This document shows, piece by piece, positions 4,791 to 11,889 of a stretch of 12,288 nt of DNA. Origin of the DNA: Alphaproteobacteria bacterium (GTDB lineage: Bacteria; Pseudomonadota; Alphaproteobacteria; UBA828); the NCBI GenBank assembly GCA_030604165.1, contig JAUVWK010000051.1, positions 1 through 12,288 on the forward strand. Direction: 5' to 3'. The notes beneath the pieces are model-generated. The model saw only the letters and a list, made by a program, of their open reading frames with translations, was not told the origin of the DNA and did not search any database. A program made the position numbers and the translations under genes. How positions within the stretch are numbered: position 1 is the first letter of the stretch; each line of letters starts with the position of its first letter.

Positions 4791-7691
4791 TCAGGCCACT
4801 TTCTTGCGAGCGGGCTTGCGGGCGGGCTTGCGGGCCTTGCGGTTGCCCCGCCCGGCGTGCCGCGTGCCGCCGAGCGTTTCGGCGAGATATTGGCCGGTAT
4901 AGCTTTCGGGCAAGGCGGCGATCTCTTCGGGCGTGCCTTCGCCGACCACGTGCCCGCCGGCATCGCCGCCGTCGGGGCCGAGGTCGATGATCCAATCCGC
5001 CGTCTTGATGATCTCGAGATTGTGCTCGATCACGACCACCGTATTGCCGGTGGCGACCAAGGCGTGCAGCACCTCGAGCAATTTGCGCACATCGTGGAAA
5101 TGGAGCCCCGTGGTCGGCTCGTCGAGGATATAGAGCGTCCTGCCGGTGGCCCGGCGGGAGAGTTCCTTGGCGAGCTTGACGCGTTGCGCCTCGCCGCCCG
5201 ACAACGTGGTCGCCTGCTGGCCGATCTGGATATAGCCGAGGCCGACGCGTTGCAGCGTCTCCAGCTTGTCGCGGATGGTGGGCACGGCCTTGAAAAACTC
5301 GACGCCGACATCGACCGTCATGGCCAGCACGTCGGCGATGGATTTGCCCTTGTAATGAATTTCGAGGGTTTCGCGGTTATAGCATTTGCCCTTGCACTCC
5401 TCGCATTGCACGTAGATGTCGGGCAGGAAGTGCATCTCGATCTTGATCAGACCGTCGCCTTGGCAGGCCTCGCAGCGCCCGCCCTTGACATTGAACGAGA
5501 AGCGGCCCGGCTTGTAGCCGCGCGTCTTGGCCTCGGGCAGGCCGGTGTACCATTCGCGGATCGGCCCGAACGCGCCCGTGTAGGTCGCGGGATTGGAGCG
5601 CGGCGTGCGCCCGATGGGCGATTGGTCGATGTCGACGATCTTGTCGAGAAACTCCAGGCCCTCGATGCGCTCATGGGCCCCAGGATGGACCCGCGCGCCA
5701 TACATCCGTTTGGCCACGGCCTGATAAAGCGTGTCGATGACCAGCGTCGACTTGCCGCTGCCGGACACGCCGGTGACGCAGGTAAAGGTGCCGAGCGGAA
5801 TACGCACGCGAACCTGTTTCAGGTTGTTGGCGGAAGCGCCGACGATGGTGATCGCGCGCCCCTTCTTGCCGGCGCGCCGCTCCGCCGGCAACGGGATCTG
5901 CTCCAGCCCGGTGAGGTATTTGCCGGTCAGGCTGTTGGGGTTGCGCATCACCTCCTCGGGCGTGCCCTCGGCGACGACTTCGCCACCGTGCACGCCGGCG
6001 GCCGGGCCCATATCGATGACGTGGTCGGCGCTGCGAATGGCGCCCTCGTCGTGCTCCACGACCAGCACCGTGTTGCCGAGATCGCGCAGGTTCTTCAACG
6101 TCGCCAGCAGGCGCGCGTTGTCGCGCTGGTGCAGGCCGATGGACGGCTCGTCGAGCACATAGAGCACGCCGGTGAGCCCGGAGCCGATCTGCGAGGCGAG
6201 CCGGATGCGTTGGCCTTCGCCGCCCGAGAGCGAGCCGGCCTTGCGCGAGAGCGTGAGGTATTCCAGGCCGACATCGACCAAGAAGCGCAGCCGGTCGTTG
6301 ACCTCCTTGAGAATGCGCCGGGCGATCTCGCGCTGCTTCTCGCTCAACGCGGCGGGCAGGGTGTCGAACCAGTCGGCGGCCTGGGCGATGGAGAACTCGC
6401 AGACCGCGCCGATATGCAGGTCGTTGATCTTGACCGCCAGCGCCTCGGGCTTCAGGCGGAAGCCGCCGCAGCTCTCGCACGGCGCGGTGTTCTGATATTT
6501 GCCGAGCTCGTCGCGCAGCCAGGCGCTGTCGGACTCGCGCCAACGGCGCTCCAGGTTGGGGATCACGCCCTCGAACGGCTTGGTCGTGCTGTAGGTGCGC
6601 AGACCGTCGTCGTAGGTGAAGGTGATCGCCTCTTCGCCGGAGCCGTAGAGGATCGCTTGGCGCACCTCGTCGAGCAGCTCACTCCAAGCGTCGAGCGTGC
6701 TCGCCTTGTAGTGGCGGGCGATGCTGTCGAGCGTTTGCGTGTAGTAGGGCGACGACGAGTTGGCCCACGGCGCGATGACGCCGTCGCGCAGGCTGATGCC
6801 GTCGTCGGGCACCACCAGCTCGCGGTCGAAATACATGCGCACGCCGAGCCCATCGCAGCCCGGGCAGGCGCCGAACGGATTGTTGAAGGAAAACAGGCGG
6901 GGCTCGATCTCCTCGATCGTGAAACCGGACACCGGGCAGGCGAACTTGGCCGAGAAGACCGTCTGCTCGCCGCTCGCGGCGTTTTCGGCAATGGCTAAGC
7001 CGTCGCTCAGCGAAAGGGCGGTCTCGAGGCTGTCGGCGACCCGGTTGCCGAGCTCGGCGCTGACCACGATACGGTCCACCACCACCGCAATGGTGTGCTT
7101 CTTGTTCTTGTCCAGCGGCGGCACCGCGTCGATCTCGTGGATCTCGCCGTCGACCTTGACCCGCGTGAAGCCGCGCTTCATCAAGGCGGCGAGCTCCTTG
7201 CGGTATTCGCCCTTGCGGCCGCGGACCACGGGCGCGAGCAGGTAGAGGCGCGTGCCGTCGGCCATGGCCATGACGCGATCGACCATCTGGGTGATCGTCT
7301 GGCTCTCGATCGGCAGCCCGGTGGCGGGCGAATAAGGCACGCCGATGCGGGCGAACAGCAGGCGCAAATAATCGTGAATCTCGGTGACGGTGCCGACGGT
7401 GGAGCGCGGATTACGCGAGGCCGACTTCTGCTCGATCGAAATGGCCGGCGAAAGCCCTTCGATCGATTCGACATCGGGCTTCTGCATCAGCTCCAGAAAC
7501 TGCCGCGCGTAGGCCGAGAGGCTTTCGACATAACGCCGTTGGCCCTCGGCGTAGATCGTGTCGAAGGCGAGCGAGGACTTGCCCGAGCCCGAGAGGCCGG
7601 TGATGACCACGAATCGATCGCGCGGCAAGTCTACGTCGACGCCCTTGAGATTGTGCTCACGGGCACCGCGCACACTGATCTGCTTCTGCAT
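4791..7691 (-). CDS. uvrA: Excinuclease ABC subunit A (UvrA)
   Basis: A full-length 966-residue damage-recognition ATPase of nucleotide excision repair, which works as a dimer and loads UvrB on damaged DNA. Two ABC modules are complete: Walker A GLSGSGKSS (32-40) and GVSGSGKST (641-649), signatures LSGGEGQR (488-495) and LSGGEAQR (830-837), and Walker B LDEPS and LDEPT (near 513 and 856). Zinc sites are C740, C743, C763 and C766, and the first site near 252-279. That first site has C252, C276 and C279, but S255 where E. coli UvrA has a second Cys; this CPVS form is common in alphaproteobacteria as far as I recall. A CESC pair sits at 405-408. The last ~20 residues are a Lys/Arg tail with KPAR repeats. 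The ATG at 7691 has GGGG shortly upstream. It is divergent from ssb and followed by trmFO. Confidence 0.98.
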   Translation of the reverse strand: MQKQISVRGAREHNLKGVDVDLPRDRFVVITGLSGSGKSSLAFDTIYAEGQRRYVESLSAYARQFLELMQKPDVESIEGLSPAISIEQKSASRNPRSTVGTVTEIHDYLRLLFARIGVPYSPATGLPIESQTITQMVDRVMAMADGTRLYLLAPVVRGRKGEYRKELAALMKRGFTRVKVDGEIHEIDAVPPLDKNKKHTIAVVVDRIVVSAELGNRVADSLETALSLSDGLAIAENAASGEQTVFSAKFACPVSGFTIEEIEPRLFSFNNPFGACPGCDGLGVRMYFDRELVVPDDGISLRDGVIAPWANSSSPYYTQTLDSIARHYKASTLDAWSELLDEVRQAILYGSGEEAITFTYDDGLRTYSTTKPFEGVIPNLERRWRESDSAWLRDELGKYQNTAPCESCGGFRLKPEALAVKINDLHIGAVCEFSIAQAADWFDTLPAALSEKQREIARRILKEVNDRLRFLVDVGLEYLTLSRKAGSLSGGEGQRIRLASQIGSGLTGVLYVLDEPSIGLHQRDNARLLATLKNLRDLGNTVLVVEHDEGAIRSADHVIDMGPAAGVHGGEVVAEGTPEEVMRNPNSLTGKYLTGLEQIPLPAERRAGKKGRAITIVGASANNLKQVRVRIPLGTFTCVTGVSGSGKSTLVIDTLYQAVAKRMYGARVHPGAHERIEGLEFLDKIVDIDQSPIGRTPRSNPATYTGAFGPIREWYTGLPEAKTRGYKPGRFSFNVKGGRCEACQGDGLIKIEMHFLPDIYVQCEECKGKCYNRETLEIHYKGKSIADVLAMTVDVGVEFFKAVPTIRDKLETLQRVGLGYIQIGQQATTLSGGEAQRVKLAKELSRRATGRTLYILDEPTTGLHFHDVRKLLEVLHALVATGNTVVVIEHNLEIIKTADWIIDLGPDGGDAGGHVVGEGTPEEIAALPESYTGQYLAETLGGTRHAGRGNRKARKPARKPARKKVA
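4803..4835 (-). repeat. 12-bp tandem repeat coding the basic UvrA tail
   Basis: CTTGCGAGCGGG (4803-4814), CTTGCGGGCGGG (4815-4826) and a partial third copy CTTGCGGGC (4827-4835). On the minus strand they encode repeated KPAR units at the very end of UvrA. Confidence 0.7.
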
Positions 7692-7724
7692 TGTCCCCGG
7701 CCGAGATGAGGCGATGAAAGGCTC

Positions 7725-7753
7725 AATATAAGCGTCTGGGCCGCCAATTTCGA
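7725..7753 (-). promoter_or_regulatory. Candidate uvrA promoter
   Basis: On the minus strand TCGAAA (7748-7753) and TATATT (7725-7730) are 17 bases apart, giving a leader of about 27 bases to the uvrA ATG. The -10 box is good and the -35 box moderate. No alphaproteobacterial LexA site (GTTC-N7-GTTC) overlaps it. Confidence 0.4.
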
Positions 7754-7760
7754 GCCTTCA

Positions 7761-7776
7761 GCCCGCTCGGGCGGGC
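7761..7776. repeat. Inverted repeat between the uvrA and ssb promoters
   Basis: GCCCGC TCGG GCGGGC: a perfect 6-bp stem with a 4-base loop, just upstream of the uvrA -35 candidate and before the ssb promoter candidate. It could be an operator. In sequence this GC-rich, chance pairing is also possible. Confidence 0.3.
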
Positions 7777-7803
7777 GCTGTCGGGGCGGCTTCGGTGCGG
7801 CGA

Positions 7804-7832
7804 TTGCGGGGCGCTGTCGTTTCCGCTTAAAT
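7804..7832 (+). promoter_or_regulatory. Weak candidate ssb promoter
   Basis: TTGCGG (7804-7809) and TTAAAT (7827-7832) with the ideal 17-base spacing, about 45 bases before the ssb start. The boxes match consensus only partly (3 of 6 and 4 of 6). Confidence 0.25.
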
Positions 7833-7883
7833 GGCGGACATCGTCGAGCGGGCTATCGAGACAACGCGAGCGGGAGAGACGAC

Positions 7884-8339
7884 ATGGCGGGCTCTGTCAA
7901 CAAGGTGATTCTGGTCGGCAATCTGGGCCGCGATCCGGAGGTGCGCCAGTTGCCGGACGGCAACCCGGTGGTCAATATTTCGGTCGCGACGTCGGAAAAC
8001 TGGCGCGACAAGGCCACCGGCGAGCGCCGCGAGCGCACCGAGTGGCACCGCGTGGTGATTTTCAACGAGCGGCTTGCCGACGTGGCGCAGCGCTTTTTGA
8101 AAAAGGGCTCCAAGATCTATCTCGAGGGCCAGCTGCAAACCCGCAAGTGGACCGACCAGTCGGGCCAGGATCGCTACAGCACGGAGGTCGTGTTGCAGCG
8201 GTTTCGCGGCGAGCTCACCATGCTGGACAGCCGCGCCGACGCCGGAAGCCGGGACTCCGAGCAAAGCCAGGGCGAACCACCGGCGGCTAGCGCGCCAGCG
8301 CCGGGCGGCGCCGATCTGGACGACGACATCCCGTTTTAA
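7884..8339 (+). CDS. ssb: Single-stranded DNA-binding protein (Ssb)
   Basis: A 151-residue SSB that coats single-stranded DNA in replication, repair and recombination, normally as a tetramer. The OB fold spans about 1-112, with the typical opening SVNKVILVGNLGRDPEVR, then ENWRDKATGERRERTEWHRVV and the strand KIYLEGQLQTRKWTDQSGQD. A short Gln/Pro/Ala/Gly linker (about 115-145) leads to the acidic tip DDDIPF, which recruits partner proteins. Length is ordinary. The ATG at 7884 has GGGAGAG about seven bases upstream. It is divergent from uvrA, an arrangement seen in many proteobacteria. No SOS box is visible in the 192-base gap, so co-induction with uvrA by LexA is not supported here. Confidence 0.97.
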   Translation: MAGSVNKVILVGNLGRDPEVRQLPDGNPVVNISVATSENWRDKATGERRERTEWHRVVIFNERLADVAQRFLKKGSKIYLEGQLQTRKWTDQSGQDRYSTEVVLQRFRGELTMLDSRADAGSRDSEQSQGEPPAASAPAPGGADLDDDIPF

Positions 8340-8353
8340 CACCCTGCTTCAGC

Positions 8354-8384
8354 GGCCCGAGCGATCTCGCGGCGGGCCTCGGGC
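8354..8384 (+). terminator. Possible weak terminator after ssb
   Basis: GCCCGAG (8355-8361) pairs with CTCGGGC (8378-8384) across a 16-base loop, 15 bases past the ssb stop; GGCCCG with CGGGCC (8354-8359 with 8373-8378) is a competing fold. The sequence GGGCGTTGTTT follows, with few T residues, so termination would be inefficient or Rho-aided. Confidence 0.3.
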
Positions 8385-8389
8385 GGGCG

Positions 8390-8418
8390 TTGTTTGCGGC
8401 TCTGAAGTCGTGTATATT
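8390..8418 (+). promoter_or_regulatory. Candidate gyrA promoter
   Basis: TTGTTT (8390-8395) and TATATT (8413-8418) are separated by exactly 17 bases. Transcription would begin near 8425, leaving a leader of about 60 bases before gyrA. Confidence 0.45.
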
Positions 8419-8422
8419 TCTA

Positions 8423-8461
8423 GGTGAAATTCGGGGCCATCGAGTCGGCCCAATTCCCACC
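8423..8461 (+). promoter_or_regulatory. Stem-loop at the predicted 5' end of gyrA mRNA
   Basis: GGTG (8423-8426) with CACC (8458-8461), AATT (8428-8431) with AATT (8452-8455), and GGGCC (8434-8438) with GGCCC (8447-8451) form 13 base pairs with small internal loops around an 8-base loop. It starts about five bases after the -10 box, so it would sit at the extreme 5' end of the transcript or act as a DNA dyad over the start site. Confidence 0.4.
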
Positions 8462-8485
8462 ATTCCAATATGTTAGCATAAATCG

Positions 8486-11308
8486 TTGAACACCGTTTCA
8501 CCGCCAACCGCACCGCCGGCGGAGCCGCCTCGCGAGCCGCCCAAGGATAGCGTGCCCGTCGCCATCGAAGAGGAGATGCGGCGCTCCTATCTCGACTACG
8601 CCATGAGCGTGATCGTGTCGCGGGCGTTGCCGGATGTTCGCGACGGGCTCAAGCCGGTGCACCGGCGCATCCTCTATGCCATGAGCGAGAACGGCTATGA
8701 CTGGAACAAGCCGTTCCGCAAGTCGGCGCGCGTCATCGGCGACGTCATGGGCAAGTATCATCCCCACGGCGATTCCGCTATTTACGACGCCATGGTCCGC
8801 ATGGCGCAGGATTTCTCCATGCGGTTGCCGTTGCTCGACGGTCAGGGCAACTATGGCTCGATGGACGGCGACCCGCCGGCCGCCATGCGCTACACCGAGG
8901 TGCGCCTGGCCCGTTCCGCGCACGCCCTGCTCGACGACATCGACAAGGACACGGTCGATTTTCAGACCAATTACGACGAATCCAGCCGCGAGCCGACCGT
9001 GTTGCCGGCGGCGATTCCCAACCTTCTGGTCAACGGGGCGGGCGGCATCGCGGTGGGCATGGCGACCAACATCCCGCCCCACAATCTGGGCGAAGTGATC
9101 GACGCCTGCATCGCCTATCTCGAGAATCCCGAGATCACCATCTACGAGTTGATGGAATACGTGCAGGGGCCCGACTTCCCGACCGGCGCCATGATTCTGG
9201 GGCAAGCCGGCATCCGGGCCGCCTACCACACGGGGCGCGGCTCGGTCATCGTGCGCGCCCGCGCCGAGATCGAGCAGGTCCGCAAGGATCGCGAGGCCAT
9301 CGTGGTCACGGAGATCCCCTATCAGGTCAACAAGTCCCGCATGATCGAGCGCATCGCCGAGCTGGTGCACGATAAGCGCATCGAGGGCATTTCGGACTTG
9401 CGCGACGAATCGGACCGCGACGGCGTGCGCGTCGTGATCGAATTGCGGCGCGACGCGATGGCCCAGGTCGTGCTCAATCAGCTCTACCGATACTCCTCGC
9501 TGCAGACCAGCTTCGGCATCAACATGCTGGCGCTGATCGGCGGTCGGCCGAAGCAGATGAATCTCAAGGAGATCGTCAGCGCCTTCGTCGACTTTCGCGA
9601 AGAGGTCATCACCCGGCGGACCAAATACGACCTGGCCCGCGCGCGCGAGCGGGCGCATCTCTTGGCCGGCCTGGCGGTCTCGGTGGCGAACATCGAGCAG
9701 GTCATCGCGCTCATCCGCAAGGCGCGGGATCCGGCGGAGGCGCGGGCGGCGCTGATGGCGCAAGATTGGCCGGTCGAGGACGTCAAGCCCCTGATCGAGC
9801 TGATCGCCGATCCGCGCCAGAGCGTTGCGGCCGACGGCACCTGCCGGCTGACCGAGGAGCAGGCAAGGGCGATCCTCGAGCTCAGGCTGCAACGGCTGAC
9901 CGCGTTGGAGCGCGGCAAGATCGCCAGCGAGCTCAAAATGATCATCGAGCAAATCACGGCGTACATCGAAATCCTGCAAAAGCCCGAACGCATGCACCAG
10001 GTGTTGCGCGACGAGCTTATGGCCGTGCGCGAGCAGTTCGCCAACGAACGGCGCACCGAGCTGGTCGAGATGGAGTTCGAGCACGACTTGGAAGACCTCA
10101 TCCAGCGCGAGGAGATGGTCGTCACCGTCAGCCACACGGGCTATGTCAAACGGGTGCCGCTCTCGACCTATCGAGCGCAGCGGCGCGGCGGCAAAGGGCG
10201 CGCCGGCATGAGCACCCGCCAGGAAGATTTCGTTGCCCGGGTGTTCGTGGTGAATACCCACACGCCGGTGCTGTTTTTCTCGACCTCGGGCCTGGTCTAC
10301 AAGGTGAAGGTCTATCGCCTGCCACTGGCGGGGCCGCAGGCGCGCGGCAAGGCGCTGGTCAATCTGCTGCCGCTTTCGGAAGGCGAGACGATCTCCACGC
10401 TGCTGCCGATGCCCGAGGACGAGGACGGCTGGGGCGAGCTCGACCTGATGTTCGCGACCAGCTCCGGCTATGTGCGGCGCAACAGCGCCGTCGACTTCGT
10501 CAATGTACCATCGAACGGCAAGATCGCGATGAAGCTGGATGAGGGCGATCGCATCGTCCGCGTGCGCATCTGCGCGGAAGACGACGATGTCTTGTTGGCG
10601 GCCCAGGGCGGCAAGTGCATCCGCTTTCCGGTCACCGACGTGCGTCAATTCAAGGGCCGCAGCTCCCAGGGTGTGCGCGGCATGGAGCTAGTCCCGGGCG
10701 ACAAGGTGATTTCGCTCTCGATTCTGCGGCACTTGGCGCTCGATACCGATGAGCGCGACGCCTTCCTCAAATGGTCGGGCGCGCAGCGCCGCGGCGATCC
10801 GGCGGAGGGGAGCGACGGCCCGGAACGCGCCCAAGCGCTGGCGGCGGACGAGCAGTTCGTGCTGACGGTGAAGAGCGACGGCTATGGCAAGCGGACCTCG
10901 GCCTTCGATTACCGGATTACGCGGCGCGGCGGCAAGGGCGTGATCAACATCGACACCAGCCGGGGCGAGCAGGTGGTGGCGGCATTCCCGGTGACCAACG
11001 ACGATCAGATCATGCTGGTGACCGACAGCGGCCAGCTGATTCGCTGTCCGGTGGACGACATTCGCATCACCGGGCGCAACACCCAGGGCGTGCGTGTGTT
11101 TCGCTTGCCCGGCGACGCCCGCGTCGTTTCGGTGGCGCGCCTCGGCGACGAAGCTGGCAACGGCTTGAATGGCGAAGCCGCGGACAACGGCGAGGCCGCG
11201 GATAACGGCGAGACCGCAGACAATGGCGAGGCCACAGAGAATGGCGACGCCGCGGCCGAGGCAAACGCCGACACGGCGAACGCCGCCGGCGAGCAAGACG
11301 ATGACTAA
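8486..11308 (+). CDS. gyrA: DNA gyrase subunit A (GyrA)
   Basis: A 940-residue DNA-cutting and religating subunit that, with GyrB, adds negative supercoils. The breakage-reunion domain has the catalytic tyrosine Y136 in AAMRYTEVRLA and the quinolone region YHPHGDSAIYD, where S97 and D101 match E. coli S83 and D87 in the drug-sensitive form. The GyrA box QRRGGKG is at 565-571, followed by the DNA-wrapping beta-pinwheel, with a second RRGGKG at 813-818. The final ~55 residues are an acidic Asn-Gly-Glu-Ala-Asp repeat tail. The only start codon after the in-frame TAG at 8474 and before conserved sequence is TTG at 8486, with no Shine-Dalgarno site. GTG at 8552 (residue 23), with AAGGA four bases upstream, is an alternative that would remove a Pro-rich extension. 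It overlaps coaD by 8 bp. Confidence 0.98.
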   Translation: MNTVSPPTAPPAEPPREPPKDSVPVAIEEEMRRSYLDYAMSVIVSRALPDVRDGLKPVHRRILYAMSENGYDWNKPFRKSARVIGDVMGKYHPHGDSAIYDAMVRMAQDFSMRLPLLDGQGNYGSMDGDPPAAMRYTEVRLARSAHALLDDIDKDTVDFQTNYDESSREPTVLPAAIPNLLVNGAGGIAVGMATNIPPHNLGEVIDACIAYLENPEITIYELMEYVQGPDFPTGAMILGQAGIRAAYHTGRGSVIVRARAEIEQVRKDREAIVVTEIPYQVNKSRMIERIAELVHDKRIEGISDLRDESDRDGVRVVIELRRDAMAQVVLNQLYRYSSLQTSFGINMLALIGGRPKQMNLKEIVSAFVDFREEVITRRTKYDLARARERAHLLAGLAVSVANIEQVIALIRKARDPAEARAALMAQDWPVEDVKPLIELIADPRQSVAADGTCRLTEEQARAILELRLQRLTALERGKIASELKMIIEQITAYIEILQKPERMHQVLRDELMAVREQFANERRTELVEMEFEHDLEDLIQREEMVVTVSHTGYVKRVPLSTYRAQRRGGKGRAGMSTRQEDFVARVFVVNTHTPVLFFSTSGLVYKVKVYRLPLAGPQARGKALVNLLPLSEGETISTLLPMPEDEDGWGELDLMFATSSGYVRRNSAVDFVNVPSNGKIAMKLDEGDRIVRVRICAEDDDVLLAAQGGKCIRFPVTDVRQFKGRSSQGVRGMELVPGDKVISLSILRHLALDTDERDAFLKWSGAQRRGDPAEGSDGPERAQALAADEQFVLTVKSDGYGKRTSAFDYRITRRGGKGVINIDTSRGEQVVAAFPVTNDDQIMLVTDSGQLIRCPVDDIRITGRNTQGVRVFRLPGDARVVSVARLGDEAGNGLNGEAADNGEAADNGETADNGEATENGDAAAEANADTANAAGEQDDD
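11168..11257 (+). repeat. Five 18-bp tandem units coding the acidic GyrA tail
   Basis: Units at 11168-11185, 11186-11203, 11204-11221, 11222-11239 and 11240-11257 each encode NGE(A/T)(A/T)(D/E) or NGDAAA. Units differ mostly at third codon positions (AAT/AAC, GAA/GAG, GAC/GAT), so the array is old enough to have diverged while keeping its protein character. Confidence 0.85.
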
Positions 11309-11822
11309 ATCTCGCGTCGGCGTCTATCCGGGCACCTTCGACCCGATCACCCTGGGCCATTACGATATCGTGCGCCGCGCGCTTACGGTGGTGGATCGGC
11401 TGGTGATCGCGATCGCCAGCAACGACGGCAAGAGCCCGCTGTTCCCGCTGGAGGAGCGCTTGGCGATGACGCGCGCCGATCTGGCCGACCTGGGCGCCGG
11501 GCCCGATCGCCTGGAGGTGCGGGGCTTCGACAACTTGCTCATGCATTTCGCCAACGAGATGGGTGCCTCGGTGATCGTGCGGGGCCTGCGCGCGGTGTCG
11601 GATTTCGAGTACGAGTTTCAGATGGCGGGCATGAATACGCGGCTCGACGCGAACGTGGAGACCGTATTTCTCATGGCCTCGGAACACCATCAGTTCATCT
11701 CCTCGCGCTTCGTCAAGGAAATCACCCGGCTCGGCGGCGACGTCTCCAGCTTCGTCTCGCCGGCCGTGGTGCACCGCTTGGCCGAGCGCTTCGGACGGGT
11801 CGCGGGAGACGGGGTCGCGTAG
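11301..11822 (+). CDS. coaD: Phosphopantetheine adenylyltransferase (CoaD)
   Basis: A 173-residue cytosolic enzyme that joins 4'-phosphopantetheine and ATP to give dephospho-CoA, the next-to-last step of coenzyme A synthesis. The nucleotidyltransferase motif YPGTFDPITLGH (9-20) is present, with TLGH in place of the more frequent TNGH. Also seen are NDGKSPLFPLEERL (about 41-54), RGLRAVSDFEYEFQMAGMN (94-112) and the C-terminal HHQFISSRFVKEI (129-141). Length is normal for the family. The ATG at 11301 lies within the gyrA stop region (ATGACTAA shares both signals), so the two genes overlap by 8 bp and translation is probably coupled. Earlier in-frame starts would read the gyrA tail repeats out of frame and are not credible. 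Confidence 0.97.
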   Translation: MTKSRVGVYPGTFDPITLGHYDIVRRALTVVDRLVIAIASNDGKSPLFPLEERLAMTRADLADLGAGPDRLEVRGFDNLLMHFANEMGASVIVRGLRAVSDFEYEFQMAGMNTRLDANVETVFLMASEHHQFISSRFVKEITRLGGDVSSFVSPAVVHRLAERFGRVAGDGVA

Positions 11823-11889
11823 CGGTCGGGTCCGCGCGCGCCTCTGGGTATCGGCGCGCCCGGGTAGCCGCACCGGAGAGCCGAGCGCC

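Noticed and set aside
4485..6998. 837-codon plus-strand open frame opposite uvrA
   Set aside because: An antisense shadow of a conserved gene with high GC at third positions; no motifs.
8470..8481. ATGTTAGCATAA as a coding leader peptide for gyrA
   Set aside because: Only three residues and no ribosome binding site; noted only as context for the TTG start.
8498..10648. 716-codon minus-strand open frame opposite gyrA
   Set aside because: His/Asp/Arg-rich antisense shadow of gyrA; no family resemblance.
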